A DNA stretch of 64,000 bases from Azorinus chamasolen (GCA_963576725.1 OY755252.1:44493552-44557551), one strand, 5' to 3'; shown: positions 51,601 to 60,019, counted from the first letter of the stretch. Made by a program: numbers and translations. The notes: a model not told the origin generated them from the sequence alone.

Positions 51601-54518
51601 AAAAAATTCAGTTAATATGTTCCAACGTACTTAGAATGTAACCTATATTTTGATAGGCCAAACACAAATCGTTTCCATGGTTCTAGTAAACAAACCTTGC
51701 ACGCCCACAGGACTTCACACGCCAAGTGTGACATCACGTAAGGTCGAAAGAAACAAAATTCTGAATGATTAACCCTTCGCTTGCTATTCACGTCAATATA
51801 CGTACCTGTAAATAGTGAAGACCCAGATGAGACAGCTCCTGCAGGAGCTATCTCATCAGGGTCTGCACTATTTACAAGTTGATTGTGCAACCAGTGCACT
51901 CCACAGCAGTGATTGCACAGTGCAATACTTGTACACAGTGAAGATGTATGTAATTATACAACAGGGCTTGGGTAAAGAAGGAGAAGTGTATTTTAAAATT
52001 CAGCAAGAGAAGGGTTAAGTGCTGTACTTAATGAGGTGCAATGGCTAAAAATGTAGGTTAAATTCTAAATCATATCATAAGCAAACAAAGTACATCCTGA
52101 TCAGACGGCTCCTATAGGAACTCTGATCTTGGTCTACTCTGTATTTATGGAGTAAAGGGATAATAATGTAGCTCAACGAATTGAGCTCCTGATAAAGCTG
52201 CAGGCTGATGTAGCACACATATACATGTATATGTAAATGGACAAAGTGTTAGTTAACATTCGCTAACATGTATTGATCCAGTAAGAATGCAACTAGTAAA
52301 TGAAACGGGTCTTGTTGGCACTGAATAAGAACAACTGCCTCATGAAAACACTGTTCTAAAAGTGTATAAACCTCTTAACGAATACCAGACCATTTGATTT
52401 GGAACACTTACTTTGCCTTTTACACATGAAGCTACTTAGATATTTCCATATCAAATATTAACCCTTCGCTTGCTATTCACGTCAATATACATACCTGTAA
52501 ATAGTGAAGACCCAGATGAGACAGCTCCTGCAGGAGCTGTCTCATCAGGGTCTGCACTATTTACAAGTTGCGTGTGCAACCAGTGCACTCCACAGCAGTG
52601 ATTGTGCACCGAAATACTTGTACACAATGAAGATATATGTAATTATGCAACAGGGCATGGGTAAAGAAGGAGAAATGTATTTTAAAATTCAGCAAGCGAA
52701 GGGTTAACAAATACCAGACCATTTGATTTGGAACACTTACTTTGCCTTTACACATGTAGCTACTTAGATATTTCCATAATTGCCATATCAAATATTAAGA
52801 CCAATAAACTTCTGAGGTAAATTATACAGACCCAGATCAGTCTACACCTTTTTTTACTCTCGTATTTTCATTGAAAATTATCATTAAAATGGTGTATAAT
52901 TTACTTATTAAGCTATAAACTGCTTGACTGATGATTGGTGGAATGGCATTGTCTTATATAAAGAGTAAGGAAACAAATGTGCATTTCAGGTCCTAAAAAT
53001 TGTGGGAAAACTTGGTACATTTGAAAATATTATTTAATACTGGGAATGAATTCATGTATGACTAGTAACACAAGCAATTATACCATTTTAATGTTTTGAA
53101 TGTAGGTATCTACCTATACCATTTAAATTAGTTTACAGGGGCTGCTAATCCAAAGTATCAGGAGAATGTCTGGGTATACATTGAAACATGATGCCATTTC
53201 TTCTACAGCAATGTCGGAGAACCAGCAAAGAATTATCTAGACTCAGTAGAAAGCTTTAACCATTTCCTTCATATGAATGCCTTTTTACTCCTTTGCAAAC
53301 AGAGTAGACCCAGATAAGATGGCTCTATTTGCTCATGAGATTGTAATATATCTGAGTCTAAAGTTTCTTCCTCTACCCAAAATCCTGTACACATTTGCCA
53401 TTATAAATTACAAAAAGATAAGCCAATAAATAGTGATGGTGTCATAATTTCTTACATGAATATATATATGCAACAGGGAAAGGGTTAAGAGTTACAAAGA
53501 CTCGTAGGGCTTACATGTACAACATTATCACAACTTGACAAGTCCAACAAGTAACAACAGTTCAACTGAAGAAAAGCTATAAAAATAAGCAAGATTCTGA
53601 ACCAACACTACTCTGTGGTGCCCGATGTTTCAGAAATGACCTTTTCGGTAAATTGGACCCATATAGTTATTTGTTCTATCGTTTCAGTAAAAAGGCAATT
53701 ATGCAACTTAATTATCTTATATATTTCCAAATTCAAAAGTCTTAAAAAAAAAGCATTACTGTTCAGGATTGATGTCATTTTTCTTGTTATTATTACCATT
53801 ATATTATTATATAAGTAAGTTAGTAAGTTACTGTTAAATTTACCAATGCGCATTTAATGGTAGTACTTACCTGTTGACACCTACCTTTGATAATTGTTTA
53901 AATAGATGTTTGCACCTTTCTTTAACAGTATAGACTAGTTGTAATAAATTCAATACTTCGGTATTACATTCTATAATAATCTTAAAATTAATCTATACAC
54001 AGCTTGCACCCAGATCAGACTGAGCAACTCAGTGTTTCAAGCATCCTACAAAACACCACGATCATACAATTATAACGTGTGAATGGAAGGTTAGTGTTAA
54101 ATACTTGTGTACATATAATCATTGTATAATTAACTTTTTACCGAAACGTTGATTCTATTTACCGAACTGGTTATTTACTGAAACATCCATCCATGGGTAA
54201 ATCTACATGACAAGTAACAACTGAAGCAGAGTCTGAGCTTGAAACAAGCAAGATTCTGATCTATCACCATATGCACTCTGTAAATAGCCAGAAGAGAGTA
54301 TCCCTTTCCTTCATATAAACGAGTAAAAAAAATGCAAACTGAGTAGACCCAGATCAGATAACTATTTTGTCCATATTTGGTAGGTCTGGGAATTTCGAAT
54401 ACCGGTAAACATAGAACAGGGAAAGGGTTATAACGGTTAGAACTGCTTAATTTTTTTCTTGTGAACTTCTTTTCCAAAGATAGAAAGAACTGTCAAACGA
54501 ATAAACGCTTACCTGCAT
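45496..54518 (-). CDS. PDCL3: PDCL3, phosducin-like protein 3 (whole gene, six coding exons)
   Basis: Coding exons, in transcript order, 54518-54513, 51356-51224, 49969-49879, 48367-48224, 47146-46938 and 45632-45496 total 720 nt: 239 residues, the same length as the human protein as I know it. PDCL3 (VIAF1) is a cytosolic thioredoxin-fold cofactor of the CCT/TRiC chaperonin, reported to assist tubulin/actin folding and to bind IAPs and VEGFR2. Seen: [21 protein letters not shown]-terminus, an acidic linker, [10 protein letters not shown] and the thioredoxin-like domain (about 90-205) with [33 protein letters not shown], and an acidic C-terminus ending DDSDDDY. All introns are GT-AG and in consistent phase. 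Introns 1-5 are rich in mobile elements. Confidence 0.95.
45645..46030. repeat. 24 bp minisatellite at the 3' end of PDCL3 intron 5
   Basis: About sixteen units of ATAACAGCATAAGTATAGTR plus GAAA. On the transcribed strand the unit is pyrimidine/TA-rich and contains no AG. The array starts within 15 bp of the exon 6 acceptor. Unit length divisible by three keeps several frames open. Confidence 0.95.
46050..46217 (+). repeat. Family C fragment (PDCL3 intron 5)
   Basis: GAAAGTTAATTACATTG, TTATAATGGCAC, GTTGGCCATGACAGG and a worn core (CTGACAGTTCCTACAGAAGC). Its end abuts a TTAA. Confidence 0.5.
46224..46442 (+). mobile_element. Family D TTAA element (PDCL3 intron 5)
   Basis: TTAA at 46220-46223; GAATGAATCTACCGAAAAGG; GAGCATTTGCTCCAATAGGGGC centre; right TTAA lost (GGAAAGGGCCAAAG). 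Confidence 0.8.
46492..46900 (+). mobile_element. Family C element, interrupted by D (PDCL3 intron 5)
   Basis: TTAA at 46488-46491; CTCCATGAATATTCAAG to CTGAATA, then D, then TTAGATTAATTTTTAAAATG, GCCAAAGCAGAATCTGTGG and half a core. The right end is eroded near exon 5. Confidence 0.75.
46544..46759 (+). mobile_element. Family D TTAA element nested in C
   Basis: TTAA at 46540-46543 and 46760-46763. Uninterrupted C copies read GAATATTAATTAGATTAAT here, so the host had one TTAA that is now duplicated on both sides. Confidence 0.95.
46938..47146 (-). CDS. PDCL3: PDCL3 coding exon 5
   Basis: Residues 125-195, from [20 protein letters not shown] to FGGMNLKRD. It holds the heart of the thioredoxin-like domain. 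Acceptor TCTCATTTCAG, donor GTATGT. A family C element with nested D lies just downstream in intron 5. Confidence 0.97.
47490..47650 (+). repeat. Family N element, worn (PDCL3 intron 4)
   Basis: AAACAGTTTGGATCCAGTTTAG and AAGGACCCAAGCAGTTTG arms, AATTTCTCAAACACTTTGAA and GTAGCAGACGTCATATTTCC. A further core-like pair lies at 47390-47455. Confidence 0.45.
47650..47899 (-). mobile_element. Family B element (PDCL3 intron 4)
   Basis: CTTTTCCCTGTTCTGTTTATTCC, ATACCTACTGAATATTCATGG, AATATGGAAGGTGGAAC, core with CTCCTATAGGAG, GAAGGAAAGGCTTAA. Confidence 0.8.
48003..48175. repeat. 33 bp minisatellite (PDCL3 intron 4)
   Basis: Five to six units of CCCTTTCCCTGTTGAATGTCCATG plus TTAGAAA. The unit resembles the C/B terminus (CTGTTGAATATTCATG), so it likely arose from an element end. 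It lies 50 bp from exon 4's donor. Confidence 0.9.
48224..48367 (-). CDS. PDCL3: PDCL3 coding exon 4
   Basis: Residues 77-125: [20 protein letters not shown], then [20 protein letters not shown] and VVIHVYKDS. Acceptor TGCTCTTTCAG, donor GTAAGT. The Met/Gln-rich helix precedes the first strand of the thioredoxin-like fold. Confidence 0.96.
48435..48665 (+). mobile_element. Family C element (PDCL3 intron 3)
   Basis: AATGAATGTTCATGTAAGAAATAAT, GGCAGAAGCAGTAGATTC, core shortened (GATAAGACGGCTCCTATGTC), GGGTCTACTTTGTTTACC. Confidence 0.65.
48700..48880. repeat. Family B end plus an unnamed foldback (PDCL3 intron 3)
   Basis: TTAACCATTTTCTTTATATA to GCAAACAGAGTAGACTCAGATC, then AAATCAGGACCAAAACTTC and CTTAAGTCCTGATT arms with repeated ACTTCTCCCT between them. 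Confidence 0.4.
48980..49190. repeat. Two facing family D fragments (PDCL3 intron 3)
   Basis: A D left end (CATTCCCTCATATTGATGC to GGAGCAAATGCTC) and, inverted, a D left end (CATATCCTAGGCTAG to GGAGCATTTACTAG). Confidence 0.5.
49263..49425. repeat. Family L foldback (PDCL3 intron 3)
   Basis: GGCCCAGATCAGATGCGTAAATT, GGTCTCATTTACTTCTCC, GTGGTCACAGCATGGAGAATGAC and TTTTAGTATTTGA follow the order of 5270-5450. Confidence 0.45.
49426..49723. mobile_element. Family F TA element, intact (PDCL3 intron 3)
   Basis: CAGTTGAACTTCGATATCTC and GAGTTATCGAAGTTCAACTG are inverted ends; TA at 49424-49425 and 49724-49725. About 298 bp, with an inner CTAC-AGGAGC palindrome. It is inserted directly at the end of the L foldback. 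Confidence 0.85.
49879..49969 (-). CDS. PDCL3: PDCL3 coding exon 3
   Basis: Residues 47-77: [20 protein letters not shown] then [11 protein letters not shown]. Acceptor TTTCTTTCAG, donor GTAAAT. The [12 protein letters not shown] segment is the conserved acidic helix of the family. Confidence 0.96.
49994..50350 (+). mobile_element. Family C element, interrupted by E (PDCL3 intron 2)
   Basis: CCTTATGAGTATTCATGTGAG to GTAGAATCATATC, then the E element, then TATCATTTCATATGCCTGATCAG. The right end is lost. Confidence 0.7.
50108..50313. mobile_element. Family E TA element, intact, nested in C (PDCL3 intron 2)
   Basis: CAGTAAAACCTCTCTATAACG and its inverted end; TA at 50106-50107 and 50314-50315. 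Inner arms GAAAGTAAAACAGAACGCTC/GAGCATTCTGTTTTACTTTC are nearly perfect. Other C copies read CATATCTATATTATTTCAT where it sits. Confidence 0.9.
50390..50612 (+). mobile_element. Family C element (PDCL3 intron 2)
   Basis: CTCAATGAATGTTTCATG, GTTAATTAGATTAATTTTTAT, core with CTCCTATAGAAG, and ATAGAGTAAAGTGATAA. Confidence 0.7.
50640..50990. other. Unassigned stretch (PDCL3 intron 2)
   Basis: No repeat recognised. A 90-codon minus frame (50679-50951) has no recognisable motif; its local CGCGCATGCGCC patch is unusual for the surrounding AT-rich intron. Confidence 0.3.
51038..51211. repeat. Segment shared with the U2 left flank
   Basis: Matches 22265-22432 over about 170 bp in the same orientation. 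It ends 12 bp from the donor side of PDCL3 exon 2. The first 25 bp (CTATATTTAAACCTACTTTCG) are tandemly doubled here. Confidence 0.7.
51224..51356 (-). CDS. PDCL3: PDCL3 coding exon 2
   Basis: Residues 3-46: [20 protein letters not shown] to NTIEQKSK. Acceptor GTGTTTTTCAAG, donor GTAAAA. An in-frame ATG farther upstream in the intron (near 51446) would give a different N-terminus, but the spliced MQ start from exon 1 matches the family. Confidence 0.95.
51459..51600 (+). mobile_element. Family C left half (PDCL3 intron 1)
   Basis: TTAACCCTTTCCTCCATGAAT to GGTAGAAACTGTAGAATC, then stops. The core and right end are absent. Confidence 0.6.
51773..52014 (+). mobile_element. Family A TTAA element (PDCL3 intron 1)
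   Basis: TTAA at 51769-51772 and 52015-52018; complete; one arm mutation in the core (GAGCTATCTCATC). Confidence 0.92.
52035..52165 (+). repeat. Family C fragment (PDCL3 intron 1)
   Basis: CATATCATAAGCAAACAAAG, core CCTGATCAGACGGCTCC...CTCTGATCTTGG, TATTTATGGAGTAAAGGGATAA. Confidence 0.5.
52379..52797. repeat. Direct repeat pair flanking a family A element (PDCL3 intron 1)
   Basis: 52376-52461 and 52704-52797 both read from TTAACRAATACCAGACCATT through GGAACACTTACTTTGCC to CATATCAAATATTAA. The second copy has an extra ATTGC. Family A 52462-52703 lies between them with TTAA on each side. Confidence 0.9.
52462..52703 (+). mobile_element. Family A TTAA element between direct repeats (PDCL3 intron 1)
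   Basis: TTAA at 52458-52461 and 52704-52707; ends and 44-nt core perfect in consensus terms. Confidence 0.93.
52800..53255. other. Unassigned stretch (PDCL3 intron 1)
   Basis: No repeat or alternative exon recognised. Confidence 0.3.
53260..53484 (-). mobile_element. Family C TTAA element (PDCL3 intron 1)
   Basis: TTAA at 53256-53259 and 53485-53488; right core arm deleted (GACCCAGATAAGATGGCTCTATTTGCTC); ends in AACAGGGAAAGGG, which is B-like, so this is a B/C hybrid end. Confidence 0.75.
53500..54290. other. Unassigned stretch (PDCL3 intron 1)
   Basis: AT-rich, with an AAGTAAGTTAGTAAGTTA run near 53810. A lone CACCCAGATCAGACTGAG arm at 54008 is a core remnant. No exon recognised. Confidence 0.3.
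54300..54428 (+). mobile_element. Family B element with internal deletion (PDCL3 intron 1)
   Basis: CCCTTTCCTTCATATAAACG, GACCCAGATCAGATAAC, then directly TTTTGTCCATATTTGGTAGG and AACATAGAACAGGGAAAGGG. The right core arm and about 90 bp are missing. Confidence 0.7.
54513..54518 (-). CDS. PDCL3: PDCL3 coding exon 1 (six coding bases, Met-Gln)
   Basis: On the minus strand AAGACAAAATGCAG is followed by the donor GTAAGC. The two codons ATG CAG join exon 2 in phase zero to give [11 protein letters not shown], as in vertebrate PDCL3. Exon extent upstream (5' UTR) is not known. A six-base coding exon is invisible to ORF searches. Confidence 0.85.
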
Positions 54519-54781
54519 TTTGTCTTTTCACTTATGTGACTGTTGCAAATGATACTGATACGAGGTGTTTTACACTAGCCAGCAAATGTGTTCAGACCTA
54601 AAATCGTCTAAATGACTAACAAATCTAAACATAGATGAAAAATATCTGTGTTTGTTCCAAGATTACTTTTCTCTGTCACACTACTTCCTATATTCGACTG
54701 GTACTTCGCGATTAAGAAAGTTGCAGTGACGGATTACACTTCCGACCCGTTAAAAACACAAGGAACCAGTCTATAAAAATA

Positions 54782-54789
54782 TGACGTCA
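54782..54789. promoter_or_regulatory. CRE/ATF-type site upstream of PDCL3
   Basis: A perfect TGACGTCA about 265 bp upstream of the PDCL3 ATG. Position fits a promoter-proximal site, but the same octamer occurs in family K elements, so chance or repeat origin is possible. Confidence 0.35.
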
Positions 54790-54799
54790 CATGGATTTC

Positions 54800-55310
54800 C
54801 CTGTTTACCATATAAGGCAACAGGTACTATAAATAGGATACTTTTTACAGAGTTGTCGTTCGTGGTGACTCTTTACTCTTTTCGGTCAAAGTTATTTCGA
54901 ATGTGTACTACTTCACCCCAAATCATTAGAACACTTAAAACTATGCACACAGCTCAACAACAACAACAAAATAAATTCTATAAAATATACAAATCCAAAT
55001 TACTGCCAAAATGTCATTGTTTTTACCATAATTTTACACAAAATTATAACTGTCAGGAATATTGCAACTAACGTAAACCTTTACTCCGTAGAACACAAAC
55101 GCATTTTTTTTTATGAATTTTCATATCTAAACCCAGATTAGACAGACGAAAAACAATATATTTACCCAACTCATGATCTTTGGGACATAAACACAAGGAC
55201 GAGTTTACAGGCTGATGCCAATATTGGATGCTGCCATACAAAATGGCCACCCTCATTCCCAGCACTAGACAGGTAATGACGGATTTTTAAAAGTCAAATT
55301 TAACATGACG
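54800..55310. other. PDCL3 upstream region, nothing else seen
   Basis: No second gene recognised. Small frames on both strands lack known motifs. A CAACAACAACAAC run lies near 54955. Confidence 0.3.
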
Positions 55311-55315
55311 CTTAA

Positions 55316-55538
55316 CCCTTTTTCTTCATATATAAACGTGATTTTACTCAGTGGCAAATAGAGTAGACCCAGATCAGATGGCTTCTATCTGTTTGCTAAT
55401 GGAATTTGAAAGATCTGTTTCTTTACTTTCTAAAACGGCTACAATGTTCTACGCACTTCCGTATTTCGTTGTAACTATTTTGTCCATGAATATTCAGTAG
55501 GTATTGGAATTTGGAATAAACGTAGAACAGGGAAAGGG
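55316..55538 (+). mobile_element. Family B TTAA element
   Basis: TTAA at 55312-55315 and 55539-55542; right core arm deleted (CAGATGGCTTCTATCTGTTTGC); otherwise complete to AACAGGGAAAGGG. Confidence 0.85.
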
Positions 55539-55544
55539 TTAACG

Positions 55545-56165
55545 CACATCTCTCTGTGAATAATGACTGCTTGAACTCAGACCTGTTTCATTTTTTATTT
55601 ACTTAGGACGAGCTAGTCCACATGTATACTAGAAACTAACTGACAAAATGTTAAAAATCATGGACCCTTGATGAGAAATCTAATTACTTTGTGTGCCATA
55701 GATTCAATCTGTTTGCAAAGACAAGTCAGGTCTAAAAATATCCTATGCGCTGGACAAGGTATACATGTTAACTTATTCCTACTTAAAACTTAGCGTCTTA
55801 TCAAATTTGGAATCGTTGCAATTTTGACATATTCCGATTCTATCAAGGTTTTTCTTTTAATGAAGCTATTGAACGATTGAAATTCTTACAGCCAATGTGT
55901 CTATAAATGACAGGGGTTAGAAGTTTTCATAAAATAAAATTTTAGTTTGTTAAAGTTCCATTATATTTTAGCATTATTTTTCCTTGTCAAAAACATGAAA
56001 ATAACTATTTTGGGTTCAAAGAAGGTTTGAAATCACTAGTAAAGATGTTTTATTTCGAAGAACTTAACGGGGATTTCCAGGGAATCTGGAGTTGGGCGTA
56101 TAGACGAGTTAATGCAAATGAGCATATCTAGTCATTTTTCAGCTAAATAACTTTGGACAGATTGC
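55545..56165. other. Unassigned stretch
   Basis: No gene or repeat recognised. Confidence 0.3.
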
Positions 56166-56171
56166 ATTTAA

Positions 56172-56392
56172 CCCTTTGGAACCTGTTCTGTGTTTATTTC
56201 AAATTTTAATACCTACAGAATATTCATGAACAAAGGAGTATAATGCAATATGGAAAGTGGAATACTGTAGCTATTTTAGAAAGAAAAGAAACACATCTAT
56301 CAATTCCATTAGCAAACAGACCAGACCCTGATTTGGGTCTACTCTGTTTGCAGATGCGTGAAAACGCGATTATATGAAGGAATGGATCAATT
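56172..56392 (-). mobile_element. Family B element
   Basis: TTAA at 56168-56171; ACCTACAGAATATTCATGAAC, AATATGGAAAGTGGAATAC, core reduced to ACCCTGATTTGGGTC, GAAGGAATGGATCAA at the worn right end. Confidence 0.75.
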
Positions 56393-56429
56393 GTTCGATT
56401 GCTCATTTGTTTATTTATATTTTCATGTA

Positions 56430-56656
56430 ATTCACCATTTACTACCTGAATAGTCATGTAGGACATTGCGACATCCTGAATTGACGAACTAATCATAATG
56501 GCAAATGAACATAACATGTGCCGTTGGAAGAAAATTTAAATTCAGACCTTATATAAGTCAATAAATAAACAGAGCAGACCCTAGTCAGACCGCTCCCACA
56601 GGAGCCGTCTGATATGTCCATTTTGTTTGCAAAGGCGTAAAAACGCGTCCCTACCA
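56430..56656 (+). mobile_element. Family C element
   Basis: CTACCTGAATAGTCATGTAGG, core CCCTAGTCAGACCGCTCCCACAGGAGCC, GCAAAGGCGTAAAAACGCG; ends at a TTAA shared with the next element. Confidence 0.65.
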
Positions 56657-56660
56657 GTTA

Positions 56661-56914
56661 ACAATTTCTTTTATATATATATAAACGCCTTTTTCACGCA
56701 TTTGCACACAGAGAATACCCAGATCAGACGGCTCCTATAGTAGCCATCTGATCAGAGTCTACATGTACTCTGTTTGCTATAGGATTTCGATAGATCTGCT
56801 TCTTTAGTTTCTAAACTGGATACAATGGTCCACCTTCCATATTTCATTATAACTGCTTTGTCCATGAATACAGTAGGTACTGAAATTTTTAATAAAATAG
56901 AACAGGGAAAGGTT
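56661..56914 (+). mobile_element. Family B TTAA element
   Basis: TTAA at 56657-56660; core ACCCAGATCAGACGGCTCCTATAGTAGCC; AGAACAGGGAAAGGTTTAA. It is directly abutted to the C copy on its left. Confidence 0.8.
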
Positions 56915-56929
56915 TAAACTGAACTATTC

Positions 56930-57530
56930 TAGTTCGATTCAGCTGATTGACTAAATCGCCACGACAATTTCGGAAGGAAACACATTATCTTATTTTAAAC
57001 CCTCAATCAAAGAGAGGTAGACGTGTAAAATATTACAAGGATAGGGAAAACGACGACTAAAACGCGAAACATATAAAGGTAAATCACTGTGTAAAAAAAT
57101 AAGAGCCCATTTGTACGAGTTACTTCCCTTATTTACCAAACCATTTTAACGACTAACACAAGAAAGAAAGAGAACGAATAACAACACACAAATCGGAAAC
57201 GAAACAAACAAAACAAAACAAAACAAACGACACACAAAACAAACAATAAATAACACGATACAAAGAAAAAAGTGAGAGTTATTAAGTCGGTTATTGATCA
57301 AATTTGCATGATAATTTCACGGCCATTCGATTATGATTAATCTGCTCAAACGGAAGAGTAAATCACAAGAATAATTGTTCGTCCCCCAGGACTGTTTGTT
57401 TTGTATTAGACATTCAATTTAGACGCCAGATGGCGTATCGATAAAACGAAATCATAATCACTTTACTCAGTGTTCTGACGAATAAGTCATTAGTTTGAGC
57501 ATTATTGACAGAATAACCAATCAATTTAAT
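56930..57530. other. Unassigned stretch with A-rich run
   Basis: AACAAAACAAAACAAAAC and related A-rich repeats at 57190-57260; otherwise no feature recognised. Confidence 0.35.
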
Positions 57531-57534
57531 TGTC

Positions 57535-57695
57535 ATACTCCATGAATATTCATGTACAAGTACTGATATTATGAATATTAATTAGCTTAACTTTTATCAT
57601 AGACCATGTCAGAAACTGTAGAAACAGATGTGTATTATTCCATAAGCAAACAGAACAGACCCTGATCAGATAGCTCCTACATGGCCCCTTCTATT
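57535..57695 (+). mobile_element. Family C element, right end missing
   Basis: CTCCATGAATATTCATG, GTCAGAAACTGTAGAAAC, GACCCTGATCAGATAGCTCCTAC then unrelated sequence. Confidence 0.65.
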
Positions 57696-57752
57696 CGCCA
57701 AAATGCATATATTCATTATATCTTATCACATCTTCAAAAGACCAGGAGTTAA

Positions 57753-57994
57753 CCCTTCGCTTGCAGTTCACGTCAATATACCTACCTGTAAATAATGAAG
57801 ACCCAGATGAGACAGCTCCTGCAGGAGCTGTCTCATCAGGGTCTGCACCATTTACAAGTTGATTGTGCAGCCAGTGCACTCCACAGCAGTGATTGCACAG
57901 CGAAATACTTGTACACAGTGAAGATATATGTAATTATACAACAGGACATGGGTAAAGAAGGAGAAATGTATTTCAAAATTCAGCTAGCAAAGGG
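57753..57994 (+). mobile_element. Family A TTAA element
   Basis: TTAA at 57749-57752 and 57995-57998; core intact; left end GCTTGCAGTTCACG. Its right TTAA is also the left TTAA of the following family C element. Confidence 0.92.
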
Positions 57995-57998
57995 TTAA

Positions 57999-58252
57999 CC
58001 CTTCACTTTATAAATTCACATTTTTACACGTGTATGCAAACATAGTAAATAGACATAGTAAACCCAGAGAGGTTGACTCCCATAGGAGCCGTCTGACCAG
58101 AGTCTGCTCTGTTTTATTAACTAATATAGATACGATTATACAGTTTCTGCGTGACTAAAACATCTTAAGTTCATGCCCATTTTAAAAATAATCTAATTAA
58201 TATTCACGATGTAATTATTTCTTACATGAATGTATATTCATGACGTGAATGA
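57999..58252 (-). mobile_element. Family C element sharing TTAA with A
   Basis: CCCTTCACTTTATAAATTC opens it at the shared TTAA; core with CTCCCATAGGAG; TACATGAATGTATATTCATG near the end; GAATGATTAA closes it. Confidence 0.75.
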
Positions 58253-58359
58253 TTAAGTTCGACTATATGTACCACACAGCCATGTCCTATGTATACACGA
58301 TCATGTGCTATCGTGTTGGATCGCTTGAAAATCGTTTAGCCCTTGATAGAGAAACCTTT

Positions 58360-58460
58360 AAACGCATATGCAAACAGAGTATACCAAGGTCAAACAGTTC
58401 CTGTTGCAGCTGCCTGGTGAGATGTCTAATCTGTTTGCATATAATGACATATAATCTAAT
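58360..58460 (-). repeat. Family C core fragment
   Basis: CGCATATGCAAACAGAGTATACC, TTCCTGTTGCAGCTGC, GTCTAATCTGTTTGCATAT. Confidence 0.45.
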
Positions 58461-58689
58461 TCTACAGTAAAACCTGATCTAACACCATAACAGCGACGCT
58501 GCAGCTGAGTTTGTTTACACTGTGTTTTCAAGACACACATTTTCAAGAGGCGATGTTGGCATTTTGACATTTCCTGAAATCTTAATCCACCCAACGCTAA
58601 ATTGTCCGATGGATTATTCCAAATTTCAAACACTGGTCAAGTGTATGGTGAATATTTAGGGATGTCTTCTAAAGAAAAGTGTAACATAA

Positions 58690-58795
58690 CAAACAGTGCA
58701 GACCCTGATGAGAGGGCTCCTCTAGGAACACTCTCATCTGGGCCTACACTGTTTTCAAAGGAATTAGTGACACGTGTCCTGCACTGTAAGGGTTA
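58690..58795. repeat. Family O core-bearing element
   Basis: ACAAACAGTGCAGACCCTGATGAGAG pairs with CTCTCATCTGGGCCTACACTGTT around CTCCTCTAGGAAC. GCACTGTAAGGGTTAA closes it. Left end not identified. Confidence 0.5.
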
Positions 58796-58799
58796 AAAC

Positions 58800-59065
58800 A
58801 GTTTTATCACACAGATTCTCCTTCCGTTAACACTTTAGACTAGATAGTCTTCCTTTTGCTCCAAAAGATAATATATGTCAAATACGAGTAGTCTGCGTTA
58901 TAAAGAGACGCAGATGGGCAAAGTGTCTCGTATGAATTCCAACTATTAGCAAACATTTATCATACAATTGCCCATTAAGAGAAAATGGTTCTACAGTAGA
59001 ATGTCCCTCTACCGGCTGCTTAGCAACGTACATAAACATAGTAGTCTTAAAGAGAAAGTGGTTGC
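58800..59065. other. Unassigned stretch
   Basis: No gene or repeat recognised apart from GGCTGCTTAGCAACG and GTGGTTGCTTAAC pieces of G type. Confidence 0.3.
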
Positions 59066-59068
59066 TTA

Positions 59069-59290
59069 ACTATTTCCATCTTACTTATAAACACATTTTT
59101 ACGCGTCTGCAAACACAGTAGAACCAGATCAGACGGCTCCAATAGGAGCCAATAGGAGCCAATAGGAGCCGTCTGATCAGGGTCTGCTCTGTTTGGTAAT
59201 GGAATTTGATTGATGTGTTTCTTTTCTTTCTAAAATGTTCCATCTTCCACATTTCATTATAAATGTTTTGTCCTTGAATATTCAGTAGGT
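59069..59290 (+). mobile_element. Family B element with expanded core centre, joined to N
   Basis: The core centre CCAATAGGAG is repeated three times (CCAATAGGAGCCAATAGGAG), then the normal right arm follows. The element breaks at ATATTCAGTAGGTTTTATG into a family N core. Confidence 0.7.
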
Positions 59291-59425
59291 TTTATGATGA
59301 GACACCGAGTAACTTCAAACGGATCCAAAATGTGTGTTACTGTGACCGTTTCTTGAAACAAAAATGAAGAAAAATAAAAATGGAAAATTGTAGCAGACGA
59401 CAAATTTTGGCAGCGAAAGAGTTAA
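59290..59425 (+). repeat. Family N element, right arm
   Basis: GATGAGACACCGAGTAAC, GTGTGTTACTGTGACCGTTTC, TGTAGCAGACGACAAATTTTGG and CAGCGAAAGAGTTAA; this suggests family N ends in a TTAA-type terminus. Confidence 0.5.
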
Positions 59426-59429
59426 TGTA

Positions 59430-59640
59430 AAATGAAAGCAGTGCAGAAATCTCCCACGGGAGTAGCAAACTAGCACCAGTCTGAACCCTGTACGTGAAAA
59501 AGACAGGGTAGACCTTGGTCTTGTAGGAGCTGTCTGACCAGGGTTTGGTATGTTAGCTTACGGAATAATGTAAATCCGATTCTAAGGTCTCTGTCATGGT
59601 TAAACTTTCCTATTGTTTTATTCAATTGTAGACATTCCGC
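59430..59640 (-). repeat. Worn core-bearing fragments
   Basis: AGACAGGGTAGACCTTGGTC and CTGTCTGACCAGGGTTTGG arms near 59498-59550, then GCTTACGGAATAATGTAAATCC of C type. Confidence 0.4.
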
Positions 59641-59644
59641 TTAA

Positions 59645-59925
59645 CCCTTTCCCTAATATGGACGTCTTTTCACGAATTTGCAAACAGAGTAGACCCAGAT
59701 CCTATAGGAGCCGTCTGATCAGGTTCTGCTCTGTTTGCTTTTGACATGATATCGATTTAATTCTATAGGTGTTTTTTTTTAAGAAAACAAATCATTGAAA
59801 AGTTTACATTGCTAAACAAAACAGCTGATAAATATTCATGATGACATTATTTCTTACATGACTACAGAAAATCAAATGGCTAATCAAATAAATACATCTT
59901 ACATGAATATTCATAAATTAAAGAG
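59645..59925 (-). mobile_element. Family C element
   Basis: TTAACCCTTTCCCTAATATGG, GACCCAGATCCTATAGGAGCC (left arm shortened), CATGATGACATTATTTCTTACATG, and a partial duplication of the tail (ATCTTACATGAATATTCAT). Confidence 0.65.
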
Positions 59926-60019
59926 CCAATTACTTCGAATATGACTTTAGAGAGGTTTTTCTATAGCAAAACAATTCTGATGATTTTCTGTTCAAATTTG
60001 CGTTTTGAGTAATGAACAT

